Positions 8,504 through 17,368 of a DNA stretch of 64,000 nucleotides are shown in pieces (position 1 is the first letter of the stretch; each line of letters starts with the position of its first letter). The notes beneath the pieces are model-generated. The model was given only the letters and a program-made list of their open reading frames with translations. It did no database searches and had not been told where the DNA came from. This stretch comes from Anaerorhabdus sp964386325 (lineage in GTDB: Bacteria; Bacillota_I; Bacilli_A; Erysipelotrichales; Erysipelotrichaceae). Both the position numbers and the translations under genes were made by a program. The stretch is taken from the NCBI GenBank assembly GCA_964386325.1, contig CAYLQY010000006.1:1-64000 (forward strand), written 5' to 3'.

Positions 8504-8730
8504 TTAAACAAATAGTGAATAAAAGAAGCATTATTATTGTATCAATAGTATTAATGATAATGGGATTAGGTTGTGGAATTTTAGGATCTGCAATGGCTAA
8601 TAATAATATAGAAAATCTAAAAACAAGTAAACCAGATCCTTGGTACCAAAGTGTACATGTGAATGATAAAAATCAATTTGGTATTTATATACAAGCAGGT
8701 CCACTAACATTAATGAAATTTGGATATTAA
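8500..8730 (+). CDS. Small single-pass membrane protein in the padR operon
   Basis: The 76-residue product has one membrane segment (about residues 10-32) and a short outer tail ending in IYIQAGPLTLMKFGY. It takes the place usually held by a DUF4097 putative adhesin in PadR-DUF1700 operons, and could be the remaining N-terminal part of such a protein. Against that, the stop is followed at once by a clean terminator, with no leftover coding sequence, so it may simply be a short membrane protein. I do not recognise a family. Confidence 0.65.
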   Translation: MIKQIVNKRSIIIVSIVLMIMGLGCGILGSAMANNNIENLKTSKPDPWYQSVHVNDKNQFGIYIQAGPLTLMKFGY

Positions 8731-8733
8731 TAA

Positions 8734-8763
8734 GAGGTATTCTTCGAAAGAATACTTTTTTTC
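8734..8763 (+). terminator. Terminator of the padR operon
   Basis: An eight-base perfect stem pairs 8737-8744 with 8748-8755 around a CGA loop, followed by eight T at 8756-8763. Confidence 0.85.
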
Positions 8764-8768
8764 TTGCA

Positions 8769-8797
8769 TTGGTCAAATGATAGTTTCTTGTTATAAT
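8769..8797 (+). promoter_or_regulatory. Promoter of the beta-galactosidase gene
   Basis: TTGGTC at 8769-8774, a 17-base spacer, and TATAAT at 8792-8797 preceded by TGT, an extended -10. No obvious cre or operator was seen nearby. Confidence 0.6.
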
Positions 8798-8829
8798 TAT
8801 GAAAGAGAATGCATATAAGGGGGTAAATA

Positions 8830-11800
8830 ATGCGTAAAATAATGGTGTGTGTTTTTACCTTTTTATTAATGTCGGGTTGTTCAAAACTAGATTCGCAGCC
8901 AACAAATTCAGAAAGTACAGCTAAACCAGGGTTTGAGTTGCTTACTCCGGATACATCATTTGTGAGTGAGGAATGGTATGATCGCTATGATATCTTTGAA
9001 ATTAATAGTGAACCAGCTCGGGCAAGTATATGGCCATATTCTTCAAAAGAAGAAGGGCTTATCGCAGAGAAAAGTAGTTTAGATGAAATTGATTATTTAT
9101 CTTCACCCTATGTTCAATCATTAAATGGCACATGGCGATTTTACTATGCTAAAAAACCAAGTGAACGTTTAAAAAACATTGCAGGATTTGATGCTTTTTC
9201 CTATTGGGAAGAATGGGATGATTCAATCTTTACAAATATTGAAGTTCCTTCCAATATTCAAACACAACGTAATGAGGATGGAGCATTTAAATATGAGAAT
9301 CCAATTTATATAAATCAAGTTTATCCTTGGATTAATAATGAAATAATTCAATATGGTTGGCAAGGTGAACCACTTGCGCCAACCACGAATAATAGTGTGG
9401 GGCATTATAAGCGTGAATTTGAGTTGAATGATTCTATGAAGGGTAGAAACATCTTTGTTAGTTTTAAAGGTGTAGAATCTGCTTTCTACGTCTATATCAA
9501 TGGTCAACGAGTAGGATATAGTGAAGATAGTTATACAACGAGAGATTTTAATATTACACCTTATCTAAAAGAAGGTAAAAACACAATTGCAGTAGAAGTA
9601 TATCGCTGGTCAACAGGAAGTTATTTTGAGAATCAAGATTTCATTAGATTAAGTGGAATCTTTAGAGATGTTGTTTTATATTCAAAAGATGATGTAGAAA
9701 TTAGAGATGTATTTGTGACAAGTTCACTTGCTTCTGATTATGAAGATGCAACAGTTAACATTGAAACGAGTGTTCGGAATTTATCAACTGAAAGTAAAGA
9801 GGGGTATACTTTATCAGTAGAGGTCTATGATGGGGAACAATCGATTTTAAGCAATCCCATAAATAAAAATGTTGAGAAACTATCTGCATTTGAAACAGTA
9901 AAAGATGAAGGTCAACTTGTAAATCAACAAATAAAAATAACGAAACCTAAGCTATGGAGTAGTGAGAAACCACACTTGTATCGTGTGCTTATTCAATTAT
10001 TCGATGAAAAGGGAAATTTAATAGAAACAGTATGTACGCGTATCGGAATAAGAAAAGTTGAAGTAAAAGAAGTTGATGGAGTATCACAAATACTCGTCAA
10101 TGATAAACCCGTATGGTTGAAAGGTGTAAATCGCCATGAAACGAGTTTATATAATGGGCGAGCAATTACCAAAGAAGAAATTATCCAAGATTTATTTATG
10201 ATGAAAGCATACAACATTAATGCCTTTAGAACATCGCACTATCCTAATGATGAATTAACATATGATATAGCGGATGAAATTGGTTTGTATGTTGTTGATG
10301 AAGCGAATATAGAATCTCATATTGGGGAAAAAGAATTATCTGTACCAGGTAATAACCCAATATACACACCATTAATTCTTGATCGTACAAAGAGTATGGT
10401 AGAGCGTGATAAGAATCATGCAAGCATTTTGTTTTGGTCATTGGGAAATGAATCAACCTACAATGAATATCCAATGGATGAGAATTACCCATTCTATGTT
10501 ACATCCAAATGGATTTTATCTAGGGATCCAGGACGATTACGGGTATATGAGCGTGATAATCGTATTGGTAATACAAGAGAAGAGTCGATTGTTGATGTAG
10601 TAAGTACGCAATACTGGACATTAGACCAAGTTGATGACTATGGTAGAAACAAGAAGAATGCCTTCTTTCAATCAGAATATGGTCATGGCATGGGTAATGC
10701 TTTAGGTAATTTTAAAGAATACTATGATATATATCGCAAGTATCCAAATATACAAGGTGGATTCATATGGGATTTTATTGATCAATCGATTCTAACTGTT
10801 GATGAAAATGGGAATGAATTCTATGGACATGGCGGCGATTGGGGGACTGAACTTCATGACGGTGATTTCTGTGGTAATGGAATAATCAGTGCTAACCGCA
10901 AGCCACAAGCAGAGAGTGAAGAAGTAAAGAAGGTTCAACAAGATTTTCAATTTAGCTTCAAGGAAAATATTTTAACAGTTACAAATGAAAGCATTGATAC
11001 AAATTTAAATGAATTTAATGTATCCATCGAATTGTTCAGTGATGGTCAATCAGTTTATAAACAAGATATTGAACAATCACAATGTAATATCGAAGCACTT
11101 GCGAAAAAAGATATACAATTATCACTACCAGAGTTTAAGACATTATCAGGAGAAATTATTCTTAATGTTTATGTGAAATATCCAAAAGATCAAATCTGGG
11201 CAAATGAGTTTGGCGGTAAAAAAGGTGATATACATTCTTCAGAACAATTTATTTTAAGTAATTATGAAAGTGAACTTCAAACAGACGAAAATAAATCAAT
11301 CGTTGTGAATGAAAAAGAAAATTTCATTGAAATAAGTGGTAATAAGTTTACTGTTAAAATTGATAAAACAACAGGAACTATCACTAATTATAGCTATCTA
11401 GGTGAAACATTCTTAGAGAATGGACCCTATGTAAGTTTTGGCAGAGCTCCTGTGTCTAACGACATTGAATTTAGTAGTGAAGTAATGGCGGCCGAGAAAT
11501 CATTAAGACTAGTATCTCTTTCGTTAAGTTATACGGATACAAAGGCAATAATAAAATGTGAAAGTAATATCGAGTCCACTAATTCAAGCGTATATACAGT
11601 CTATACATTAATGGGTGATGGTTCCCTATTTATGGAGTCGAAAATAGATGTACCTACAAGCAAAGTAGTTGGGGAAATAGCGAGAGTGGGTGTAGTATTC
11701 AATCTATCAAAAGATGTGAAGTCTTATGAAATGTATGGTCGTGGTCCATTTGAAAATTATAGTGACCGTAATACTGCATCATTTGTAGGTGTATATTCAG

Positions 11801-12135
11801 GAAGTCTATTTGATTGGTTTAATGACACTCAACTAAAACCACAAGATAGTGGTAATAAAACAGATGTTCGCTGGTTTGAGGTAAAAGGAAACAAAGGAAG
11901 TTTACGATTTACTTCAGATGTGAATTTTGCTGTTAATGTATTGCCTTATCTAGATAGTGATATCGCGAATGCAAAGCATATGTTTGAACTTAAAAAACTT
12001 GATGCACCAATTCTTCATTTGGATATTTACCAAAGAGGATTGGGTAATGGTAGTTGGGGAGAAGAACCACTCGATATTTATAAAATCAAACAAGGTCAAA
12101 CTGTCACAATGAATCTCTTAATTAAACCAAATTAA
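8830..12135 (+). CDS. Lipid-anchored GH2 beta-galactosidase (LacZ-like)
   Basis: The enzyme should cleave terminal beta-galactosides outside the cell. A lipoprotein signal peptide ends in the lipobox LMSGC with Cys17, which is unusual for LacZ, normally a cytoplasmic protein of about 1,024 residues. The order of domains is as in LacZ: sugar-binding jelly roll (about 95-285), immunoglobulin-like domain, TIM barrel (about 420-690), a second beta domain, and the C-terminal beta-galactosidase small-chain fold. The acid/base is E541 in SLGNES and the nucleophile is E616 in SEYGHGMGN; QGGFIWDFIDQS follows. The ribosome site is GGGGG. It stands alone between two terminators. Substrates could be host or milk glycans; no transporter gene is next to it. 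Confidence 0.93.
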   Translation: MRKIMVCVFTFLLMSGCSKLDSQPTNSESTAKPGFELLTPDTSFVSEEWYDRYDIFEINSEPARASIWPYSSKEEGLIAEKSSLDEIDYLSSPYVQSLNGTWRFYYAKKPSERLKNIAGFDAFSYWEEWDDSIFTNIEVPSNIQTQRNEDGAFKYENPIYINQVYPWINNEIIQYGWQGEPLAPTTNNSVGHYKREFELNDSMKGRNIFVSFKGVESAFYVYINGQRVGYSEDSYTTRDFNITPYLKEGKNTIAVEVYRWSTGSYFENQDFIRLSGIFRDVVLYSKDDVEIRDVFVTSSLASDYEDATVNIETSVRNLSTESKEGYTLSVEVYDGEQSILSNPINKNVEKLSAFETVKDEGQLVNQQIKITKPKLWSSEKPHLYRVLIQLFDEKGNLIETVCTRIGIRKVEVKEVDGVSQILVNDKPVWLKGVNRHETSLYNGRAITKEEIIQDLFMMKAYNINAFRTSHYPNDELTYDIADEIGLYVVDEANIESHIGEKELSVPGNNPIYTPLILDRTKSMVERDKNHASILFWSLGNESTYNEYPMDENYPFYVTSKWILSRDPGRLRVYERDNRIGNTREESIVDVVSTQYWTLDQVDDYGRNKKNAFFQSEYGHGMGNALGNFKEYYDIYRKYPNIQGGFIWDFIDQSILTVDENGNEFYGHGGDWGTELHDGDFCGNGIISANRKPQAESEEVKKVQQDFQFSFKENILTVTNESIDTNLNEFNVSIELFSDGQSVYKQDIEQSQCNIEALAKKDIQLSLPEFKTLSGEIILNVYVKYPKDQIWANEFGGKKGDIHSSEQFILSNYESELQTDENKSIVVNEKENFIEISGNKFTVKIDKTTGTITNYSYLGETFLENGPYVSFGRAPVSNDIEFSSEVMAAEKSLRLVSLSLSYTDTKAIIKCESNIESTNSSVYTVYTLMGDGSLFMESKIDVPTSKVVGEIARVGVVFNLSKDVKSYEMYGRGPFENYSDRNTASFVGVYSGSLFDWFNDTQLKPQDSGNKTDVRWFEVKGNKGSLRFTSDVNFAVNVLPYLDSDIANAKHMFELKKLDAPILHLDIYQRGLGNGSWGEEPLDIYKIKQGQTVTMNLLIKPN

Positions 12136-12169
12136 AAATGCAGGTATTCATGAAATATCTGCATTTTTT
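12135..12169. terminator. Terminator between the convergent beta-galactosidase and GNAT genes
   Basis: A 14-bp stem pairs 12135-12148 with 12154-12167 (one G-U pair) with a five-base loop. Six T follow at 12164-12169 and A-runs precede it, so it can work in both directions. Confidence 0.8.
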
Positions 12170-12193
12170 GATGTAATAATCGTTAACGTCTTT

Positions 12194-12946
12194 CTATAAT
12201 CCTTTAGATGTAATGATTTTTTCGAATTTAGCTTCTGAAAGAATTTCGTGGGTTATAAACTCACCATTGTAGAAAAGTGCATAAGTAGTAAATGGGATAG
12301 AAGCATTTTGTGCTTCTTCTTTTGTTTGAATATGTTTGACTTTGAATTCGATATTTTTTGATTTTGCGATTGCTTCAATGAGTGGTACATATTTTGCAGT
12401 GAATGGACATTGATTAGTATAAGTTAATAAGAATCCAGTTTGTTTTGATTTTGTTTTTACAGCTTGGCGAAATTGTGGAATTGCCGCATTTTTTGAAAAA
12501 GGTAGGTAATAGAGTTCGAAGTAAGGGTCAGCTGTATCGACTAGTTTAAATCCTTTGTGTGTTAAATACTTTGAATCTGCTAGAAATCCTAGTTTCTTTT
12601 TTGAGGATAGAATTACAAGACCATTTTTCTTCTTCGCTTTACTATCTTTGATACATGCATCTAGAAGTAGGTTTGAATAGCCTTCGCCTTTAAATTGTCC
12701 TGATACCCAAAGACAATTAATATACATAGTATTATCTGCAATAATTGGTGCCCATGCATTTTCAGTAGGAATATATTCAATAAAACATTTACCACGTACA
12801 TTGCATTTTAAAAATACTAAACCATCATCAAGTTGATCTTCAATCCAAGATTTCTTAGATTTTACTTGAATGTCAGTATTGTTTGATATGGCACAACAAA
12901 TATGTTCGCTTTCTAAGTTGTCGCGGGTAATTTTAATAAGTTCCAT
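12194..12946 (-). CDS. GNAT N-acetyltransferase with YoaP-type C-terminal domain
   Basis: Residues 1-150 form a GNAT fold with an acetyl-CoA-binding motif in QFKGEGYSNLL (83-93). The C-terminal 90 residues resemble the YoaP domain, a thioredoxin-like unit with the single-cysteine motif TNQCPFTAKY (Cys180). The length of 250 residues is normal for Bacillus YoaP-like proteins. The acetyl acceptor is not known. It has its own ribosome site (AAGGAG) and stands alone, convergent with the beta-galactosidase gene. Confidence 0.8.
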   Translation of the reverse strand: MELIKITRDNLESEHICCAISNNTDIQVKSKKSWIEDQLDDGLVFLKCNVRGKCFIEYIPTENAWAPIIADNTMYINCLWVSGQFKGEGYSNLLLDACIKDSKAKKKNGLVILSSKKKLGFLADSKYLTHKGFKLVDTADPYFELYYLPFSKNAAIPQFRQAVKTKSKQTGFLLTYTNQCPFTAKYVPLIEAIAKSKNIEFKVKHIQTKEEAQNASIPFTTYALFYNGEFITHEILSEAKFEKIITSKGL

Positions 12947-13018
12947 GGTTTTTCTCCTTTAAGATTTTTTAATATGCTAAGTGTAACATATTAAAGTTGA
13001 CATCTAATGTCAGTTTAT

Positions 13019-13044
13019 AAAAAAATGACTGAATATTCAGCCAT
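13019..13044 (-). terminator. Terminator of the ECF/SAM-hydrolase operon
   Basis: On the minus strand, ten-base arms (13044-13035 and 13034-13025) pair completely with one G-U pair, and seven T follow (A-run at 13019-13025). It lies ten bases after the last gene of the operon. Confidence 0.75.
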
Positions 13045-13053
13045 CTTTTATTT

Positions 13054-13893
13054 CTATGCTTTTTTAATTTCTACACTCCATTGAGCTCCAACACCAATGT
13101 TGTAAGCCTTTGAGAATGATCCTTGATTAATTGCTAAACCAACACGGTAAACAGAGTTGATATAAATAATTGGAGAACCAATTCTTACATCAGCAAAGCT
13201 TTTGCCATAAACAACTTGGTTTTGATAAACTAACATATCATTGTTATAAATAGTAACTTCTAAACGTTCACCATAACTTGGATTAATTTTTAAGAATTCT
13301 TCACGTTCAATACTTGTCCATAATGACCCAAAGCGAACATCGAGAATGTCAATAGAACCTTTTACTGAGTCTTCAGTAATTTCAGTATCAACAGTAGGTA
13401 ATTCTACAATTCTTTCAACTGATAATTCAGGTCCAACTTCTTCGAATGAAATGATACCTGCAGCTAAACGAGCACCAGTATAGGCGTAAACATCACGCCC
13501 GTGGAAAGTATAACTTGCTTCGGTATTTGCACGGCGGTTTGTTACTTCTGAGATTTCACGGACAGCTTGTATGCCCATGTATTTCTTAATGTGTGTTAAT
13601 GTTCCATTATCAGGGGTTACAATGTAATGTCCAGCGTTTGTAAGTGCTACAACACTTTTTCTTTGTGAACCAACACCTGGATCAACAACTGATACAAAGA
13701 CAGTACCTTCTGACCAGTATTCTACAGTTTGAAACAAACGATAGCTAGCTTCAAAGATATTATAAGCGGTGATATCGTGTGTTAAGTTTCTAATACGAAG
13801 GCTATCATCAACGCTGAAGGCAACACCTTCCATTGCGCTAACGGCACCATCTACTAATCCAAAGTCAGATTGTAATACTAATGTTTTTTTCAT
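13054..13893 (-). CDS. SAM hydroxide adenosyltransferase (DUF62 family), second copy
   Basis: The enzyme should use water to split S-adenosylmethionine into adenosine and methionine. The 279-residue protein carries the Asp-Arg-His triad of this family: D71 and R78 in VVDPGVGSQR and H131 in TFHGRD. QSDFG near the start and PDNGTLT at about 94-100 are further family marks. The triad sets it apart from true fluorinases and chlorinases. An upstream in-frame ATG at 13959 would add 22 residues, but an AGGAG ribosome site just before 13893 and the fit to the family favour the shorter start. It is the last gene of the ECF operon and a diverged copy of its neighbour. Confidence 0.9.
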   Translation of the reverse strand: MKKTLVLQSDFGLVDGAVSAMEGVAFSVDDSLRIRNLTHDITAYNIFEASYRLFQTVEYWSEGTVFVSVVDPGVGSQRKSVVALTNAGHYIVTPDNGTLTHIKKYMGIQAVREISEVTNRRANTEASYTFHGRDVYAYTGARLAAGIISFEEVGPELSVERIVELPTVDTEITEDSVKGSIDILDVRFGSLWTSIEREEFLKINPSYGERLEVTIYNNDMLVYQNQVVYGKSFADVRIGSPIIYINSVYRVGLAINQGSFSKAYNIGVGAQWSVEIKKA

Positions 13894-13903
13894 GTGATTT
13901 CTC

Positions 13904-14749
13904 CTATTTAGTGAAAGTGACGGTCCAATCAGAACCAAAGTCACAGTGGTATTCTTCAATGAAATTTCCCATAGACACAGCCATTGAAACTTTCATGAGT
14001 TCATTGTTGTAAATAATTGGTTCGCCTTTTTTAGCCATACCGAATGATTTGTGGAATAAAACTGGTTGGTTAAATTTAGTTTCGCCGTTGTGTTTGATTT
14101 CGACGTTAATCATATCGCCATAATTGAAACCAGCATCACTCATCATACTTAGTGGAATGTTTGTCCATAAGTTACCAAAGTTAGGGTCATTGATTTCAAA
14201 GATACCTTCGATTTTATTTGTTGAAAGAGTAGGTTCTAAAATTGGATGAGTAACGATTTCATCAAGTGAATAAGTAGGACCTACTTGTTCGTAAGTGATA
14301 ATGCCTGATGCAAGTCTTGCTGCACAATAACCGAATAAATCACGGCCATGGAAAATTGCAACGCCTTCAGTACCTTTACCCTTAAGACGATTGATTGTTT
14401 CATCGATTTCTCTTACTTCTGTGATTCCTACATATTTTTTAATATGTGTTAATGCACCGTTATCAGGTGTAACGATGTAATAGCCATCTGCGGTTTTCGC
14501 AACACATGCACGTCTTGCAGTTCCAACTCCTGGATCGACAACAGATACAAAGATTGTACCTTCTGGCCAGAATTTCATTGATTGGTATAAACGGTATGAT
14601 GCAGACCATGTATCATATTGTGGAAGTTCATGAGAACCGTCCATGATTTCTAGTGAACGATCAACACTTTTTACAACGCCATACATGGCACAAACAGCAC
14701 CTTCTTTATATGTAAAGTCGGTTTGAAATACTAAAATTGGTTTTTCCAT
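13904..14749 (-). CDS. SAM hydroxide adenosyltransferase (DUF62 family), first copy
   Basis: This 281-residue paralogue of the next gene in the operon has the same triad: D72 and R79 in VVDPGVGTAR and H134 in IFHGRD. The N-terminal motif is QTDFTYKEGAV, where the usual glycine after TDF is threonine. PDNGALT is kept. It should release adenosine and methionine from S-adenosylmethionine. Two copies in a row suggest that they form a hetero-oligomer or have split substrate range; the family is trimeric, with active sites between subunits. It starts 15 bases after the ecfT stop. Confidence 0.9.
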   Translation of the reverse strand: MEKPILVFQTDFTYKEGAVCAMYGVVKSVDRSLEIMDGSHELPQYDTWSASYRLYQSMKFWPEGTIFVSVVDPGVGTARRACVAKTADGYYIVTPDNGALTHIKKYVGITEVREIDETINRLKGKGTEGVAIFHGRDLFGYCAARLASGIITYEQVGPTYSLDEIVTHPILEPTLSTNKIEGIFEINDPNFGNLWTNIPLSMMSDAGFNYGDMINVEIKHNGETKFNQPVLFHKSFGMAKKGEPIIYNNELMKVSMAVSMGNFIEEYHCDFGSDWTVTFTK

Positions 14750-14763
14750 AAATTTCTCTCCTT

Positions 14764-15597
14764 TTAAATAAATGGGTTAAAGTAAATACTATGATTTACA
14801 AATGCACTAATTAATAATGAGGTAACAAATACTGCTAAACAAACAAGCATAGCTAGAACGTCATTACGTGTTAATGGACGATATGAATACCATGTTCTTG
14901 TTTTATACTTTCCATATCCTCTTAATTCCATTGCGTTAGTAATTAATTCGATACGGTCTAGTGTTGTGAAAATAAGTGGTGTCAAAATGGTTAAGATATT
15001 TCTAAAGCGTTTTGTGATTTTTTCTTTCTTTGATAAATCAATTCCGCGTGCTTGTTGAGCAAGGGAGATAGAATGATAATCACGTTGAACATCTGGAAAA
15101 TATCGTAATGTTAGCGATAATGCGGTACACGCTTTATAACTAATTTTGACCTTATTTAATGATGATGCAAGTTCACTTGGGTTCGTTGTAAGAAAGAAAA
15201 TAATACCCAGTGGAATAACGGATAAATATTTAAGTAGTTTAGTAACTTGATAAAATAGTTGTTCAAGAGTTACTACATATGGACCAGCGATTTTAAATAA
15301 GATATGTTCAGTTCCATAAATTTCAACACCTTGCATTGGTGCAAAGATGAATGTCAAAATAAAATTTGTAAATAAGAAGATAAATACATAAATCAACATT
15401 AGTTTAACTTGTTTAAATTGAATCTTCGCTACTTTAAACATTGCGAATGATAAAACTAAAACAAAGAGAATGACACGAATATCATAGGTCAACATAACCG
15501 TCGTTGTTAGAAATAAGAAACATATTAGTTTTGTAAGACCACTTAAGTGATGAATAAATGTATCAAGTTGATTATAAGAGAACAATTTAATTTTCAT
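14764..15597 (-). CDS. ecfT: Energy-coupling factor transporter T component
   Basis: The protein is the membrane scaffold that links the two ATPase domains to the substrate-binding S component. It has about six membrane helices and the two coupling motifs near the C-terminal half (QQARGID and the ELRGYGK region). The start at 15597 (MKIKLFSY) has a GAGGAG ribosome site and overlaps the end of the ATPase gene by 11 bases; a longer in-frame start at 15639 lacks a good site. Its place between ATPase and hydrolase genes marks a dedicated (group I) ECF transporter. Confidence 0.9.
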   Translation of the reverse strand: MKIKLFSYNQLDTFIHHLSGLTKLICFLFLTTTVMLTYDIRVILFVLVLSFAMFKVAKIQFKQVKLMLIYVFIFLFTNFILTFIFAPMQGVEIYGTEHILFKIAGPYVVTLEQLFYQVTKLLKYLSVIPLGIIFFLTTNPSELASSLNKVKISYKACTALSLTLRYFPDVQRDYHSISLAQQARGIDLSKKEKITKRFRNILTILTPLIFTTLDRIELITNAMELRGYGKYKTRTWYSYRPLTRNDVLAMLVCLAVFVTSLLISAFVNHSIYFNPFI

Positions 15598-17296
15598 GAC
15601 GACGTTCTCCTCTCTCTGCGAGAATAAAGCATTCCACAAACTTCAATGGATCAGAGATTCCGGCTTTTATAGCAAGTTCGAATAATGAAGTTTCTTTTAA
15701 GTTGGCTTCTTTCACTAAATGTTCATCGCATAATACTTCATATGCTTTTGTATCTGCGAGTTTTTGACCATTCGCAAGAACAATGGCACGTGGTGTGTAT
15801 TCAAGCATGAGATGCATATCGTGAGTGATCAGAATAATTGTTTGACCATTCTTGTTTAGATTCTCTAAGAAATCCATGATTTCCGAATAGTGATGATAAT
15901 CTTGACCAGCCGTTGGTTCATCAAGAATTAAGATTTTTGGATTCAATACAAGAATAGATGCAATAGTAACACGTTTCTTTTGACCATAACTTAATGCACT
16001 GATAGGCCATTTTCTAAATGGAAGTAATCCACATACTTTCATCACCGAAGTAACACGTTGTTCAATTTCTTCTTCCGCTAGTCCACGTATTCTAAGTCCA
16101 AGTGCAATTTCATCAAAAATTAAATTTTTTGAAATCATTTGATTTGGATTTTGAAGAACAATTCCAACATGGTCAGCTCTTTCTTTAATAGTATAGTTAA
16201 CTAAATCTTGGTTTTCTAATAAGATTGCGCCACTGTCTTCTTTTTCAAAACCAACAATTAGTTTTGATAGAGTACTTTTTCCTGCCCCATTTTTTCCTAC
16301 GATAGCAAGCATTTCACCTTCATTAATTGTGAAGGATACATCTTTAAGGATTGGACGGTTTCCATCATAACTGAAATTTAGATTACGAATTTCTAACAAT
16401 GATTTTTCTTGTGGACAAGGCATTGTACGTTCATGAGATTTAAACCATGATTGTAATTGCATTTTACTCTTTTCGATATTGAAACTATGAATGCTTTCAG
16501 GTTTCATATCAGGAGTTATTTGAATTCCAGCATATTTACATGCGGTGATATAAAGTGGTTCACGAATACCTTGTTCTAAAAGGATATTGCTTGACAATAC
16601 ATTATCAGGAGTATCATCCATTAATATTCTTCCTTCATTCATAACGATGATACGATCAACGTGACGGTGAAGTACGTCTTCTAAACGATGTTCAATAATA
16701 ATGATTGTTTTTCCTTCAGCGTGGATATCGTCAATTAATTCGATTGCGGTTTTTCCAGTAGCAGGATCTAAATTTGCGAGGGGCTCATCAAAGAGTAATA
16801 TGTCTACATCATCAACCATTACCCCAGCAAGAGAAACTCTTTGTTTTTGACCTCCTGATAATTCAAAAGGATTATTTTGTAGAAGTGTTTCCATAGAAAC
16901 AAGTTCAGCTATTTTTTCTACTTTTAATTTCATAGTAGATTGTGGCACATTATCGTTTTCTAGTGCAAAAGCAATATCTTCTGCAACACTAAGTCCAACG
17001 AATTGACCATCGGAATCTTGTAATACAGTTCCAATTTGTTTTGATAAATCAAATACTGTTGAATTTTTGGTTTCAATATCATTTACGAGTAAAGATCCTT
17101 GAATGCTTCCTTTATAAGCAAAGGGAATTAAGCCGTTAAGGCAATTTCCAAGTGTACTTTTACCACTACCACTGGGACCAACAATTAAAATTTTCTCGCC
17201 ATGATTGATTGTTAGATTAATATTGTGAAGTGTTGGTTCAGCCTGTGAATAGTATTGAAATGAAAAATCTTTGAATTGTATCACGGGATTTGACAT
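15587..17296 (-). CDS. ecfA: ECF transporter ATPase, two fused ABC domains
   Basis: This energises uptake by ATP hydrolysis. Two complete ABC ATPase domains are fused in one chain of 569 residues. Walker A motifs are GPSGSGKS (40-47) and GKNGAGKS (334-341); LSGGQ occurs in the first half at 147-151, while the second half has the variant LSYGQ. Walker B motifs ILLFDEP and ILILDEP are intact. Most ECF systems use two separate genes (ecfA1 and ecfA2); fusion is usual next to S components of the UPF0397 group. Stop and start codons overlap with ecfT. Confidence 0.92.
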   Translation of the reverse strand: MSNPVIQFKDFSFQYYSQAEPTLHNINLTINHGEKILIVGPSGSGKSTLGNCLNGLIPFAYKGSIQGSLLVNDIETKNSTVFDLSKQIGTVLQDSDGQFVGLSVAEDIAFALENDNVPQSTMKLKVEKIAELVSMETLLQNNPFELSGGQKQRVSLAGVMVDDVDILLFDEPLANLDPATGKTAIELIDDIHAEGKTIIIIEHRLEDVLHRHVDRIIVMNEGRILMDDTPDNVLSSNILLEQGIREPLYITACKYAGIQITPDMKPESIHSFNIEKSKMQLQSWFKSHERTMPCPQEKSLLEIRNLNFSYDGNRPILKDVSFTINEGEMLAIVGKNGAGKSTLSKLIVGFEKEDSGAILLENQDLVNYTIKERADHVGIVLQNPNQMISKNLIFDEIALGLRIRGLAEEEIEQRVTSVMKVCGLLPFRKWPISALSYGQKKRVTIASILVLNPKILILDEPTAGQDYHHYSEIMDFLENLNKNGQTIILITHDMHLMLEYTPRAIVLANGQKLADTKAYEVLCDEHLVKEANLKETSLFELAIKAGISDPLKFVECFILAERGERRHEN

Positions 17297-17322
17297 AATT
17301 AATCTCCTTTTCTAAATAGTAA

Positions 17323-17348
17323 ATGAGCTAACTTTACAATTAGCTCAT
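17323..17348 (-). other. Intercistronic hairpin between ecfS and ecfA
   Basis: Nine-base perfect arms lie at 17323-17331 and 17340-17348 with an eight-base spacer. On the minus strand only a short T-stretch follows, so it looks like a weak terminator or RNA processing site that could lower ecfA/ecfT expression relative to the S component. Confidence 0.45.
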
Positions 17349-17368
17349 CTACTTACCTTTATATTATT

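Noticed and set aside
13054..14749. Fluorinase or chlorinase activity for the DUF62 pair
   Set aside because: Both have the Asp-Arg-His triad of SAM hydroxide adenosyltransferases; halogenases of this fold lack it.
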